A DNA stretch of 64,000 nt from Paraphysomonas bandaiensis (Eukaryota; Chrysophyceae), in assembly GCA_965644295.1 (NCBI GenBank), contig CBFFRP010000365.1, forward strand, positions 1-64,000. Reading direction: 5' to 3'. Under the pieces are notes generated by a model. It had not been told where the DNA came from, did not search any database, and worked only from the letters and a program-made list of their open reading frames with translations. Shown in pieces: positions 22,180-34,363 of the stretch (position 1 is its first letter; each line of letters begins with the position of its first letter). Made by a program: the position numbers and the translations under genes.

Positions 22180-24795
22180 CTACCACAGAGAGTCCCTCTC
22201 AACATGAACCAGTGATGTTGATGCCAACGGCCCTGAAGAACTCGAGTAACCCTTCGCCAGCTGAATACCGTCACCATTCTCTTCGTCTTCATCATCAGCG
22301 TAGAGAGAGGCTGGTTCAGATGTGGGGTGAGACACTGCAGCAGTCGTAGCGCCTGCATCGAAGTGTAAAATTTCATGCTTCGTGACAAATTACATTTATA
22401 GTGTACATGTCGAGAAGATAACTTAGAAACTATACAACGACAGAACAGCTTACCTTCTTCATTATGAGACACAGGGATATGTTCGTGGCTGTGGAGCGAG
22501 TTGCCCAAATGCTCAGAACCTAAGCACATCATTTACTTAATAGCCTAATCGAATTATTGTATTGCTTTATACAACAGATTGAAACAACACATGCAGATGT
22601 ATCACACTTTGAAACAACTACCTCCAGTGGAAGAAAGGTCCATCTCATGCCTTCTGTTGGCATCATATCCCTTGATGACCCAAGGGTAAATCCACTTCTC
22701 TTCCCACAGAAGGAATTTATAGGGCTTAGCTTGTTTCTTGAGCTGCATAAATACAAGTGTTGGCGTCAGCAGTACATATCAGTAAAAGAGTAGACGATAA
22801 TACCTTCTCAACATAGGGTCCAGGATCAACACCTCTGGGAATACCAAGCAACTCAAGCATTTTGATAGTAAACCCACCTAAAGCTGTATTATACACGGCA
22901 TTGATGACTAAATATCATTACCCTTCACAAATATGGTAATTAGGGCTACAACCATGGTGGTGCACACAATAACATCTCTGTTGTCTTTTTCATCAGGGAA
23001 AATATTCGCGCAAGCGTAAGCAACAGCTCCTCTGAGACCAGAGAAAAATACCATATGCATGGTATTCTTAGGAATGAGATTGGGGCGGCGGTTCTTTTGG
23101 CGAGCACGTCTCTCCCTGTAGTTATTGACCTACATATAACTTTAGACACAGAACAACCAGTACGCTGACATATACTATGCATCACATAGAGAACTGAATT
23201 GCGTCATACTGCACACTCTACACAGCATACGGTACCATGGTTAATAAGGGATAGACATGCGTAGCCCTAGAAACAACAATCAGTAAGAGAGTCCACAGAA
23301 TGAAACTGCCGTGGTAGAAAGAAGCGTTGCTCTACGGAGAAACAATTAGATCTCAAATATTATTGAAAAATGTTAACATAATCAGGTGGAATTCCGCAAA
23401 GTACAAGAATTGTACCTTAGCGAACACAGCAACCCCCATATACAGAAAGACAGAAGTTTCGGACATGTAGGCCATAATTTCAAAGACAAATGCTGCCGCT
23501 CTCTTTGCCTGGAAAGTATATTATGTAAGTGACAAAAGGATATGGTGCGATGAGAGGGCTGCCAACAAATCACCTGAGGGGGCATATTATTGCTGCTGTA
23601 TCTTCTTGCAGTGATAGCAGTGAATAGAATTGTTACTATTCCACTCAATTGCAGCGTTTCTGACATATAAAAGTGAAAAAACATATTACACGTTGAGACT
23701 AAACGCTGTCAAGCTGTGATACAAGTGTATAATATATTACAGAACATATTGTAAAGCGTGTATATGGCAGGGTACCTGCTAAGAAGAAAGGAATATATAC
23801 CATTCCCACAAACACGCTGACCAGAACAATCCTATGGTGGCTCATATCAACTTTCTTGAATATCCATGCAGAGAACAGTCCGAGAACATATCCAATAATT
23901 AGTGATGCAACAAAACTGATCACGAAATCAACAAAAGCGATAAGTCCCTCCTCAATACCAATTGGAATGCCCACAAATTTTCCGGTAGTGCGGAACAATG
24001 TGATAGCGACAGCATCGTTCATCACCTACACAATAGATTTTTAATACTCTATTATACGCGATCAAGTAGAATAACATCTTTGCAACATGTTGGGTTTGCA
24101 ACACAATAAAAATTCAACAAACAATATGAAATAAATCTATAGCATCTACGTACCGATTCCCCGAAAACCAGGTAGAACAAGGTGGGATCTACTCTGAGCT
24201 CAGTAAACACCGCTAGTGTGCTGACTGGGTCAGTTGCAGATATCAATGATCCAAAGCAGATTCCCTCAATCAGAGAGATCGGATAAGAAACTCCGGATTG
24301 ACCAAAAATGTACAAGAAGATTCCCACAACAAGGGCAGAATAAGCTGTACCAATGAATGCCAGAGATATGATACCACCCAAATTGGCAAAAAACAAACGA
24401 CGTTTGAGCATATATCCCGCATTAAAAATAATTGGAGGAAGAAAAGCAATGAAGAATACAGTTGCATTGAATCCCAATACACTAACACCTTTATCTTCTT
24501 GTGTATCAGCACCAGATGCACGAATAATTCCACCAATAAACATGCCGAGAAGTACGGTCGCACCGGATTCAGGAAGAAATGTTAATTTCCATATTTTTCC
24601 GACATAAAATTGAAGTAAAAGTGTAGAAACCAAAAGGACTAGAAAAACTAATAAGTATTCTGCCACAACAACTTCTTCTTCACGTGTATTAGCATGTTTT
24701 TCCCATCCAAATAAGTCTCCTTCCTCTTCCTCCTCTAATCGTCTGTTATTATATATGAATGGATACAAATGTTTGACCATATCAAATGACATCAT
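22180..24795 (-). CDS. Na+/H+ exchanger, endosomal NHE6/7/9 - Nhx1 type
   Basis: Electroneutral cation/proton antiporter (CPA1), probably of endosomal or Golgi membranes. Ten exons in consistent phase: 24795-24154, 24025-23776, 23659-23574, 23508-23416, 23331-23236, 23129-22922, 22877-22804, 22742-22622, 22519-22454, 22352-22180; 602 aa, usual for the family. TM1 is near residues 46-62. Landmarks are FLPPIIFNAGY (118-128, inhibitor-site helix), SATDPV (186-191), FGESVMNDAVAI (211-222, with the transport Asp of the ND motif), FLAETLQLSGI, WTLLLIVVSRA and FFSGLRGAVAYA, followed by a short acidic tail (ADDEDEENGDG). The Glu-rich N-terminus (EEEEEGD) fits NHE6/9 better than plasma-membrane NHE1. 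Introns are 43-129 bp. The start is the first ATG; an upstream exon cannot be excluded. It is the best-supported multi-exon gene here. Confidence 0.93.
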
Positions 24796-25030
24796 ATTTA
24801 ATATATAATCAAAGCAATTTAAAGCTTTGATTAATGAGAAAAATCAATAGAATGCAATGATTTGAGATGCACTTAATATGACTGTATATAACAACTGAAA
24901 ATAAATTAGAAGAGAGTGTTATTGCCACACATACAACAAAAATCATATGCCACATATGCTAGATGAGGACGTACCACGGAAATAAGATATACAACGAATT
25001 ATTGGACATATTTTTGTGTGGAATGCATGG

Positions 25031-25565
25031 TGTATGTATGTATGTATGTATGTATGTATGTATGTATGTATGTATGTATGTATGTATGTATGTATGTATG
25101 TATGTATGTATGTATGTATGTATGTATGTATGTATGTATGTATGTATGTATGTATGTATGTATGTATGTATGTATGTATGTATGTATGTATGTATGTATG
25201 TATGTATGTATGTATGTATGTATGTATGTATGTATGTATGTATGTATGTATGTAGGTATGTATGTATGTAGGTATGTATGTATGTATGTATGTATGTATG
25301 TATGTATGTATGTATGTATGTATGTATGTATGTATGTATGTATGTATGTATGTATGTATGTATGTATGTAGGTATGTATGTATGTATGTATGTATGTATG
25401 TATGTATGTATGTATGTATGTATGTATGTATGTATGTATGTATGTATGTATGTATGTATGTATGTATGTATGTATGTATGTATGTATGTATGTATGTATG
25501 TATGTATGTATGTATGTATGTATGTATGTATGCATGTATGTATGTACGTATGTATGTAGGTAGGT
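25031..25565 (+). repeat. (TATG)n microsatellite, ~535 bp
   Basis: Nearly pure ATGT tetranucleotide with rare GTAGG, GCATG and TACG variants. It starts about 235 bp upstream of the start codon of the minus-strand exchanger, so it reads ACAT on that gene's sense strand. Every long ORF through it is an artefact. Confidence 0.98.
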
Positions 25566-27004
25566 ACTTATAGATGTATTTGCACAAGTACAGAAATGCA
25601 TCTAGAAACAAAAAAGTTCTATATGAGCGAGTAGAGTATTTCGTCCCATAATGTGGATATCAGGACATAGCTACAGCAGTGCTGAATAGGAAGCTATGGG
25701 ACATCTATTTGAAAGTGTCTCTACAAAATAGAATCTCTGAGACACCTAAACAGTTCAAAGCACCCGACTGCCCTTGTTACAGATATACTATACGTACCCT
25801 CTCCTGTAGCTGTCTATGGATATTTCAATGGGACCGGTGCAGAATATGATACATTTTGGTTTTTTTGACGTCTCATTGCTGAATGTGATACTTTTTTGGG
25901 GGGGTTTCATGGCTCGGTTCCAAGAATTACAGATTTGGATGCCAATATCCAGGATTTTGAAAATCAATTTAGAAAGTGGGGCTTTTTCGTGTATCAAGTG
26001 TATGAAAAGCCCTGAATGATGGCAGGCTGGCTGTTGGAAGATATCAGTGCAACACTATGAATATAGTCACATATACAAACTGCACAGATATGATTCATGC
26101 TTACTTTCATGTATCTGGGAAGATACTACTCTGCAGTCTGTAGATCCAGTGGATAGATTCTCACAGTTACAGACTGTGGTGTTCTATATCTAGCTATCTC
26201 TATACCGGACACTGATGCACACGCACATATCTCTATCAAGGATATCATCGTGCCTCTTAACCTCAACTACATCTCCTTATAGTTTCTATGCAATGCTGAT
26301 GCATATGGCATTAAGTATGCTCCAGCTTCATCTCGACTATGCATGCAATAGCTGCAATAGACCATACATGACTATCATCGTTAAGGGATGGGAAGGTGAA
26401 CAGTGAACATGGTCTTGGTCTTGCTAGTATCTGCATAATCGTTGTGCAAATGATCACGATTGGGGCACTAGAGGTGGCTCTCCCAGTATCTGCGTGCAGT
26501 GTTATGAACAGTAGTGAGCTTATACGAGAGCCACACTGTTGGAATGGGAAACAACTAACGATTATGTCGTCCATATAGAACGAAACCAACGCTATGGTCA
26601 ACGACCGCACCCTGATGACTGCAGTTACGCTTACGAATCGGTTGTTCAGTTATATATTTGCACTGGATTTCCCCTAAAACCGTTCTACTAACCTATAATT
26701 CCTTCTAGGATCAACGTGCTGGACCACATCCTCCTCCCAGATGTATTAATTAACAATCTCCAGTGATTGAGCCACAGGTTGGACTGCCTCAAAAACTGAA
26801 CTTGTACAAGTCTCCTTCCTCTCTAGTCACTTTTCGGGATCTTCCTTGTATTTTTTCCGAGCAGCTGTAAGTGGGTTATCGGTAGCTTTCACTAGTCGTT
26901 CCTCAAGTCCTAAATAGTTCCGATTCCTCCGCATGAACCACACCTTGAGTTTCTTTATCCAGATGATCACCCCAAATTAATCGAACTTTAGAACCTTAAC
27001 TACT
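25566..27004. other. Intergenic, no gene recognised
   Basis: Short ORFs only. On the minus strand near 26830-26960 one frame reads KVWFMRRNRNYLGLEE and then LTAARKKYKEDPEK, which looks like an old coding fragment, but no family could be named and the flanks are stopped. Confidence 0.4.
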
Positions 27005-27497
27005 GTATATATTGAATGTCTGATTATTTAGCAATAGGCGTTGAAAGCCTGCACCAATTAGTGGCTAGAAGAATGCTAGTCATACTAGTTAGACTACTAC
27101 CCGTAACTAATCAATACAAACTCTTTTATCCTACTATTTAACGCTACAGAAGCTGCTTGTGCGTCGCCGCAAGCACCAAGGTGCAACCACTTCCGTTCTT
27201 AGTGTGTGTTATGAGGCTCGCCATGATCGTGTGTCCTGGGACTCACCGGCGCGTGTGATCTGGAGGTCTCCTCTTGGGATGAGACTCCACTCGCTATATG
27301 ATAGATAGCCTTATGTACCTCACGGGGACTGACTTATTAGCCTTATGGCAGTTAGGGGAAACAGTAATATGCCCTTCTGAGATTGGCGATCTGGTGGCCT
27401 TCCTTTAGGCATTGTTCCAAGTGGCTCGGAGGTATGTGGATGAAGGTGTTGCAAAAGGTTATGGCCTACTGTGAAGAAGCGTCGAAATCGGTATTTC
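27005..27497 (-). repeat. Dispersed repeat, inverted partner of 35485-35968
   Basis: Reverse complement of 35485-35968 over ~490 bp with few mismatches, e.g. the minus-strand peptide HPHTSEPLGTMPKGRPPDRQ in both. One sub-segment (GGTTGCACCTTGGTGCTTGC plus flanks) is also present in every array unit (3565-3640 and homologues), so the family has spread widely. Confidence 0.88.
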
Positions 27498-28227
27498 GAC
27501 ATTAGAATGGTTTAACTGTTTAACTTAACTAACTGAACAGAACATACACTTACTAATTACTAATCAATTATTAAAATAATAATCAATATCTCTTACCACA
27601 AATTTATATGGTCACTACTACACTATACACTACTACCAACCAATAATTCCAGATCATAGACAGTCACGATATGCAGTCAATATGTACTTCAGTTTCTCTA
27701 AAATAGTTCATAGTATGAACTGCCGAGAACTGGGCACCCATTAATGGTTACCAGGCCCTGCTCGTATAATTAGTTCAAGATATTTTGTCAACTACTGTTA
27801 ATAAATGAAATACCTTAGAACGCAGCTTCTAATTGCATACAAACAAGTAAAAAAACTCGACTCTTACAATCGAAACCATGCCATGGTCGACTTCACATTG
27901 TTAATGAAGTACAAACAAGCAAAAATCAACATAATTGAATAAAAAATCATGATAATTTTTAGCAATATTACAACTAGTTAAAAACAGGAATACAATTGCA
28001 TGGTTATAATTTGTGAATCATATGTACATAAACTATCTTGCTGTTATCAAATCACTATTCCGGATATTGACGTTCCACGACGAGACCTTAATGAATACAC
28101 ATATTCATACCTACTCGCCATCAACTATTCGATTCAAATAAGAATTTCAGAGAACTTCAATACAGCACTAACACACGAGTTGCTGGTCGTCACTGGCAAC
28201 TAAGAAGTACTTCTGCAAAATACTATG
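27498..28227. other. AT-rich intergenic DNA with a MITE end
   Basis: No gene. At about 27722-27760 a fragment ending CCATTAATGGTTACCAGGCCCTG matches the right terminus of the hAT-type MITE at 57211-57368. The rest is unassigned. Confidence 0.55.
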
Positions 28228-31200
28228 CTAAATATCGTCATACATCCTTGACCTCCCACCCATTAAGTGTCGTTGTCGAGCTACACCAAGTGGTGGCCTT
28301 CCAGACATACTCCCCAAACTACTTGTATATATTTCTTCCGTTTGCCCTTCCAACGATGCAGTTGCATCTATTTGTTGTGGTATATTTTTGGATAGCAATA
28401 GCTTCTTGAATTGTACCATGGCCTGCTTCTGAACCTTTGCGTCGCGGAATGAAGCTCCCAAAGAGTAAAGCTGTCTTGCCACTGCCACTCGTGTCAGAAA
28501 CCTGAAATATGCCAACAGTCCCTTCCACAAGGACTTGGAGTAATAGTGCTGTGATGTCATGGTAGCCAAGAACCAAGCTCGCATGCAAAAATATAGTAAT
28601 GACTCGCTCCGTCTAGATTGTACTTGAAGTGACAGCTCGTGCAAGCGACTTGATTCTTCAACCTTCCTGTCTTGAGATGTAGATGCAGACAACGAACGCG
28701 TGCCATTTATCGAACTTCCACGTCGCTGTCTCATTCCAACCAGATCAGACGTCTTGCTGATAGTATTTCTAAGAATGGATTGACGACGCATTTCCAACCG
28801 CTTTCGTTTGGCCTGCTGCTTCCGAGCATTCCCCTGTAGGGTATCAAATACCTTTCGGCACCGTGCCATAACCCAGTGCTCGTCACCATACGATATACTA
28901 TCGGCCTGTCCAAATGCAATATTTATATGCTTCATCCATGATGTCCACAAACGTCTCTTTACCACCAGCGAAACTTCGGCATCAAAATTCGAATTGAGGT
29001 TCCGATCGCGGCGAGAGCGACTACTAGTTTCATAACTATGAGATGCTCCATCTTCACTTGATTGGTCTTGACCCCTTTTTCTGCGACGCCTAACAGTAAC
29101 GCACATATACCACGCCACAAGTCCCCACCTAGCAAGCCACATGTTGTGATATGTATCTGCACTTTGCTGAATTCGCAATGACTGATTCAGATTACTGTGC
29201 CTTTCAGTCCACCGGGATAAAGCATGCTTCAGATGCAGCATATTCATAACCGGATCTGAGTCCGCAATAGTGATAGATGATACACTAGTAGACAGAGAGT
29301 TCTGACGCTTCCTCAGTGTCTGAGACCCGTTAGATTGTTTGATTGCTTCTATTTTGCTTGTCGAAAACACACCCAAAGGACGATGATGTGATGCACCGTG
29401 ACTATTCTCCGCCACACCACTGCTCCCCGTTGAGCTCGATGAACACCCCTGTGCTGGAACAATAGGAAATAGCGTACTCATAGTAGAAGAGGATGGCACT
29501 TTAATGTGCTTATTGGACCTGAACCTAGAATTCACAGGGTATTTTGTCGACGAACTAGTCGTGGATGGTACATGGGAAGATGCAAGTGGCTCAGTAGGTG
29601 ACACTGACAGTCCAGTAGACCGACTAAATCTACTTGATATGCCAGTGTGTAGCCCAGCTCTAGCGCGTCGGATTCTTCGATGTTTTAAAAGGCGCTTCAA
29701 ATTACCCAATGCTTTTGCTAGAGATGTGTACATATGTCTTTGGGTTGCCATCATGTATGCATGTCTCATTACTCTATGGGAAATACAGTTTTGGGACCAT
29801 TCCCGTAAACATCTAGACGTAGCCACACAGCGGACATGCTGCACTGCTCTCCACATATCATCGTAGAGCACACACTGCCGACTGAAGTGGCACCTCCACT
29901 GGTATAGATACACATGCATACTGTAGTGTATACGGAAATTATCTGCAGCATTAAAAGACAGCGTCATATCTCGAGACCTTGATTTCAACATCGAGTCTTT
30001 TGATCCACCATGCGCAACTCTCGTTTCCACCTCTTGCTTACCCCACCTGCGTGTTTGTTTGCGAGTTCCATTCGTATCTCGGTGCAATAGCGACAATAGT
30101 ACCAACCAACCCCTACGCAAGGTCCTGTTGAGATAATGCTGGTCAGCTCTACGGCAAATCTGCCGAAGCCAACTCAATGATCCTGATCGCCGACCCACAC
30201 GAGCAAATAAGTCACATAACCGGTATCTCATATAAAACACATACGCCATTGAATGCTGATGATGTAGCCATTCCCTTAGGGTTCGCTGATGGTAAACCTG
30301 GTGCTTCAGCCATACCAACCCAGACAATGACGTTACCCAGTCAAAATACTGACATGCTGTTTGATTGCCTAGTGATTGCTGTACTTGCCATTTCAATTTG
30401 GAGAACACATAGGGCGCTCTGGTCTTCATGTAGTGATCAGCGGCCATTAGTTTACAAGTGGAGAACATTGCACATCGCTTGTACCACTTACAGAAGAATC
30501 TAGAGAGCATGCCTATTTCATGTCTCTCATCTAAATCATAATTAGAGAGGTGGTTGTACGGTTCGGTAGGTTTGACTTTGTAGGAAATAAGAGGCACTAC
30601 TGCTGGAGGTGGGGGAGGGGGCTCATCATCAAAGCTCTGGGTATGATATGCTTGTTCATGAGGATGTTTGCTCTGACTGGGCAGTATATTTCCATGGTTA
30701 ACTAATAAGCTCATGTGTGGACCGGTGCCTCTCGAGTACATGGACACCATCCTCATATGACTGCTTGTAGTACTCTCGCTTGCGTCGTCCATGTTAGTGT
30801 GAGATGAAGTCTGAGATAAGGTGATATCACCGCTGTCAATTGTCATATCGTCAGTGTGATGGTTGTGCCACAATAACGACAGAGGACGATCCCTACTCCC
30901 CCCTGACAATCTGCGCCTTCTCGGAATACCTTTCGTGTTGGACGCTTGAGTGCTGTGAGTTACCATTGCAACACTTTCAGAGCACAGGGAGGACACATCA
31001 GACTGATTATCCATATCACGAGACAAGTGCTTGCTATGGTGTTCATCAGCAACCCACTGACGAGTTGGAGAAGTTATAGTAAAGTTTCTCTTCGATCTTG
31101 TACGACTCGATACAAAGCAATAGACCTGAAGCTTAGTGAAACTTGCCTTAAGAAGATGAAAGCGATACATAGAGCGTGCAAGCCATAAGTTCTTCCAGTA

Positions 31201-31581
31201 TTTAAACATACGATTGCGTGGCAGATACATCACATGTAACATTGCATCTTTAGATGATAATCTTGAGTCGATTATAAGGCATTGTCCTTTACTTCTCTTA
31301 AGTAACTCTACACGACGTCTTATAGTCGATAAAGTCGATGTACTGTCATCATCTTCATGTTGAAGATCAACTGTGACACTCTCTGTTTCACCATCTGTCT
31401 TATCTACCCTCTCTTGAGGGTTAAGATGAGTTGTAGAGGGTATAGAATTGATTGGAACACATGTAACGCCACGGAGTAAATCATCTCGTGATTGAATGGG
31501 TTTTTGACCCTTTGATTTCATTCGTTTTAATGTAGATTGATGTGGATCATATGGGGGTTTTCTAGGAGGACCAAATTTCAT
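28228..31581 (-). CDS. Large single-exon Trp-rich protein, SFI1-like (centrin-binding) candidate
   Basis: 1117-aa intronless ORF starting MKFGPPRKPPYDPHQS. It is basic, with repeated helical segments built around spaced Trp and aromatic residues: FKYWKNLWLARS, FFCKWYKRCAMF, TLREWLHHQHSM, YQWRCHFSRQ, CLREWSQN, ALSRWTERHSN, WLARWGLVAWYM, MRAWFLATM. This resembles SFI1 repeats, which bind centrin at centrosomes or basal bodies (hydrophobic-x7-W-type pattern). Ser/Thr-rich linkers and an EPPPPPP tract separate the blocks. The assignment is by pattern only. The open length and even composition argue for a real gene. It is divergent from the TRAF-like gene, with 629 bp between the start codons. Confidence 0.7.
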   Translation of the reverse strand: MKFGPPRKPPYDPHQSTLKRMKSKGQKPIQSRDDLLRGVTCVPINSIPSTTHLNPQERVDKTDGETESVTVDLQHEDDDSTSTLSTIRRRVELLKRSKGQCLIIDSRLSSKDAMLHVMYLPRNRMFKYWKNLWLARSMYRFHLLKASFTKLQVYCFVSSRTRSKRNFTITSPTRQWVADEHHSKHLSRDMDNQSDVSSLCSESVAMVTHSTQASNTKGIPRRRRLSGGSRDRPLSLLWHNHHTDDMTIDSGDITLSQTSSHTNMDDASESTTSSHMRMVSMYSRGTGPHMSLLVNHGNILPSQSKHPHEQAYHTQSFDDEPPPPPPAVVPLISYKVKPTEPYNHLSNYDLDERHEIGMLSRFFCKWYKRCAMFSTCKLMAADHYMKTRAPYVFSKLKWQVQQSLGNQTACQYFDWVTSLSGLVWLKHQVYHQRTLREWLHHQHSMAYVFYMRYRLCDLFARVGRRSGSLSWLRQICRRADQHYLNRTLRRGWLVLLSLLHRDTNGTRKQTRRWGKQEVETRVAHGGSKDSMLKSRSRDMTLSFNAADNFRIHYSMHVYLYQWRCHFSRQCVLYDDMWRAVQHVRCVATSRCLREWSQNCISHRVMRHAYMMATQRHMYTSLAKALGNLKRLLKHRRIRRARAGLHTGISSRFSRSTGLSVSPTEPLASSHVPSTTSSSTKYPVNSRFRSNKHIKVPSSSTMSTLFPIVPAQGCSSSSTGSSGVAENSHGASHHRPLGVFSTSKIEAIKQSNGSQTLRKRQNSLSTSVSSITIADSDPVMNMLHLKHALSRWTERHSNLNQSLRIQQSADTYHNMWLARWGLVAWYMCVTVRRRRKRGQDQSSEDGASHSYETSSRSRRDRNLNSNFDAEVSLVVKRRLWTSWMKHINIAFGQADSISYGDEHWVMARCRKVFDTLQGNARKQQAKRKRLEMRRQSILRNTISKTSDLVGMRQRRGSSINGTRSLSASTSQDRKVEESSRLHELSLQVQSRRSESLLYFCMRAWFLATMTSQHYYSKSLWKGLLAYFRFLTRVAVARQLYSLGASFRDAKVQKQAMVQFKKLLLSKNIPQQIDATASLEGQTEEIYTSSLGSMSGRPPLGVARQRHLMGGRSRMYDDI

Positions 31582-31690
31582 TTTATTTTGGTTATTTGGT
31601 TCTATGAGTCATTAGTATGGAGGGTTAAGTCTGTATGTATGTATGTATATATGCGGAGGTTAAGAGGAGTGTATATCTCTATATATGTAC

Positions 31691-31861
31691 GTATGTATGT
31701 ATGTATGTATGTATGTATGTATGTATGTATGTATGTATGTATGTATGTATGTATGTATGTATGTATGTATGTATGTATGTATGTATGTATGTATGTATGT
31801 ATGTATGTATGTATGTATGTATGTATGTATGTATGTATGTATGTATGTATGTATGTATGTA
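31691..31861 (+). repeat. (TATG)n microsatellite between divergent genes
   Basis: About 170 bp of ATGT tetranucleotide, starting 110 bp upstream of the SFI1-like start. Shorter ATGT runs lie on both sides. To the right, from about 32110, the plus strand instead carries ACAT-type repeats, so strand polarity switches within the shared promoter region. Confidence 0.95.
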
Positions 31862-32210
31862 TACAGATGTGTATGTATATGTATGTATGTATGTATGTAC
31901 TGCTGTGTATGTGAATGTGAGTGTAGTGAGAATTATTAACGGATGTTTTTGTGGTATATTACACGGTATACACGGTATACACTGTATTCATTCTCTGTAT
32001 ACAACAGAGTGTCTATGTACGTATATTCTATATATGAGTATGTGTGCAGTGTAGCTATGTACGTATATTCTACTATATGAGTATGTATAGCATACACATG
32101 TCTATATACAACATACACACACATACATACACACTCACGTACACATACATACACATTCATTCCACTCTCTTAACACTCGCATATACAAACCCCTCACACA
32201 AACACATCTC

Positions 32211-33624
32211 ATGGAATGGAATAACAATCAAACCGGTATCCCAGTGGCTCTATTCCTGACTCCAGTGGATGAGAATCTAATCTGTGGATTATGTTTTGAT
32301 GCTATGAACAGTCCTGTACAGGTACATACACATACATACACATACATATACAGACATATACATGTATACATGCATACAGTAGATACATACACAGAGTTAC
32401 ATACAGACATACATACATAGTAGACACATGCCTACATAGGGACATACTTCTCTCATATGGACATATCGTATATGCATATACTTATAGCTATACACACATA
32501 TATCTTACATACACGTCATTAACAGACTATCACAGTGCAGTCAAGGACACTCATTCTGCAAGAATTGCATTTTATCAGCTATAAATACATCAACAGACTG
32601 TCCGATGAAGTGTGGAGCAACATTCAATCCTGATCGACTTATATTCAATAGAGTTGCAGCGGGTTGTATTGATAACTTAAACATGTGGTGTCCGAACTCA
32701 CTTAAGGATGAGTCGTCTGATTTGGATAATGAACGATGCTGTTGGTCAGGAAAAGTGAAAGACTGTGCCAATCACCTGACAGTGTGCTCTTATGCTGTTA
32801 TTTCATGCCCTCATATGCTCTGCACGGCTTCAGTGAGACGCAAATACCTCTCAGAACATCTTGCTGCGTGTTCCGAAAGACCAGTTCAGTGTCCTACATG
32901 CTCTGAGGAACTCCCCTGGCGTGCTCTCCAAGACCATCTGTGCCCAATGGATATAGTGGAGTGCCCAATGGGATGCCTCACTACTGAGGGCTCTATAACA
33001 ACTCTTCTTCGGCACCAGGTGGCAGATCATGAAACCAAGTGTGACAAGGCATTAGTGCCATGTCGGTATGCTCCCATGGGGTGTGAGGCCCGACTCCTGA
33101 GGCATGCACTGGTTGCCCATGAGGAAGACATGACAGCTCATTTCCCCCTCGCTCTAGCGTCTGTTCTTCGCCTGCAAGAAACCGTGAAAAAGCAGGATAG
33201 CATCATCACACAGCAGCAGCAGAGTATTAGTGACCTACAAGCTCAAGTAAATGGTCACTTAATCGAGTATCGCATACCTTTTCTGGACTCTCGTACTCAC
33301 TACATGTCCGACTACCATACTCTTCGTACCCATGAATGGAGAGTTGAATTAATTCCAGATGAGGAATATTATAGCATTTTGGTGGCCATAAGGCCTCCTT
33401 ATCTTTCTGCCAATGCGACTGATGTTGGTAAAATATCAGTTACACTGTTACCGGGAGACGATAGTAAACTCCCATTCAGAAACGGAATACTATGTGGATA
33501 TGCTGACAGATTGCATGGCTGGAAGTGCGAGAAATTTATTACGATTAGAGATCTTATGGCAGACTATGTGCAGCCAGATGGCTCTGTTGTTATACGTGCA
33601 AGAGTATATTATCGCGAATTATGA
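32211..33624 (+). CDS. TRAF-like protein: RING finger, TRAF zinc fingers, coiled coil, MATH domain
   Basis: Exons 32211-32321 and 32536-33624 (phase 0, acceptor TATCACAG) give 399 aa. The RING finger spans the intron: CGLCFDAM in exon 1, then C-S-Q-G-H-SFCKNC and CPMKC in exon 2. zf-TRAF fingers follow (CANHLTVCSYAVISCPH, CSERPVQCPTC, HLCPMDIVECPMGC, CDKALVPCRYAPMGC). A short coiled coil (LRLQETVKKQ, ISDLQAQVNG) precedes a C-terminal ~150-residue MATH/TRAF-C-like domain, ending GWKCEKFITIRDL ... YVQPDGSVVIRARV, which parallels the F-I-S-L ... Y-V-K-D-D-T-I-F-I-K end of TRAF-C. Expected role: E3 ubiquitin ligase adaptor in receptor signalling. The orthologue (TRAF1-7) cannot be assigned. The intron carries ACAT repeats. 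Confidence 0.88.
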
Positions 33625-33729
33625 TTGTTATCATATTAGAGTGAGTAATATAGTTAGATTTGATTCTCAACTGTCGTTACTTATGTTATGATGTGTCATG
33701 TAAAATATATTAATATTGTTCGATAGTAG

Positions 33730-33735
33730 AATAAA
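33730..33735 (+). terminator. Polyadenylation signal AATAAA of the TRAF-like gene
   Basis: Canonical AATAAA, 105 bp after the TGA stop. It lies in AT-rich 3' flank with no competing signal closer to the stop noticed. Confidence 0.55.
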
Positions 33736-33739
33736 GAAA

Positions 33740-34363
33740 TAGTACAATACAATGCGCTGGTATGATATCTGTAGAATTATATGTCGTGCCATTAATTTGG
33801 CACATAAAAGTAAATATCAGAACTACTAAATACCGAATATACTTTCCCAATTATATGACTTCAGGTGAACTTGATTGTGGAAAGAGTGGAAAAGTTATCT
33901 TCAGACTAGTTTTATCCTGTGGACCATAAATTGGCAAGTTTCGTGTAGCAGAGTTTTCAAGGTTTTTGTGCTATTAACTAAATGCACACATCACAATTTT
34001 CTATCCTCACATCTTCTACCTTTCAATCAACTTTTCACTGTGCTACATTTTATAACAAACAAATTTAAATATTTAAAATTTGGGCTCAACAGAAAGCTGA
34101 TATCAGCGTCGGGAAAATATAGACATTCCACGGAATTCAACTTCAATATTCGGTTCAACAGAAGCTCACTTCTATCTTAATTATGATATTGACAGTCATA
34201 TGTACGTGATTTCAGTTTGTTACACAATTGTAGAAAAACCACAATCATGAGTTAAATCGTTAGACACTTCAAGTTATATTTCATCTTTTCTATAATTCTC
34301 TGCCCTACGATGGCAAATACAGTCCAACATAAAGTTTCACCCTATTAACCAGCTCCAAGCCCA
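33740..34363. other. Intergenic region
   Basis: No supported feature. An ORF at 33875-34180 (101 aa) lacks domain character. Confidence 0.4.

Noticed and set aside
24943-25611. Long ORFs of THIY or MYVC repeats in several frames
   Set aside because: Translations of the ATGT microsatellite, which has no stop in most frames; not genes. The same applies to 31635-32054 and 37975-38659.
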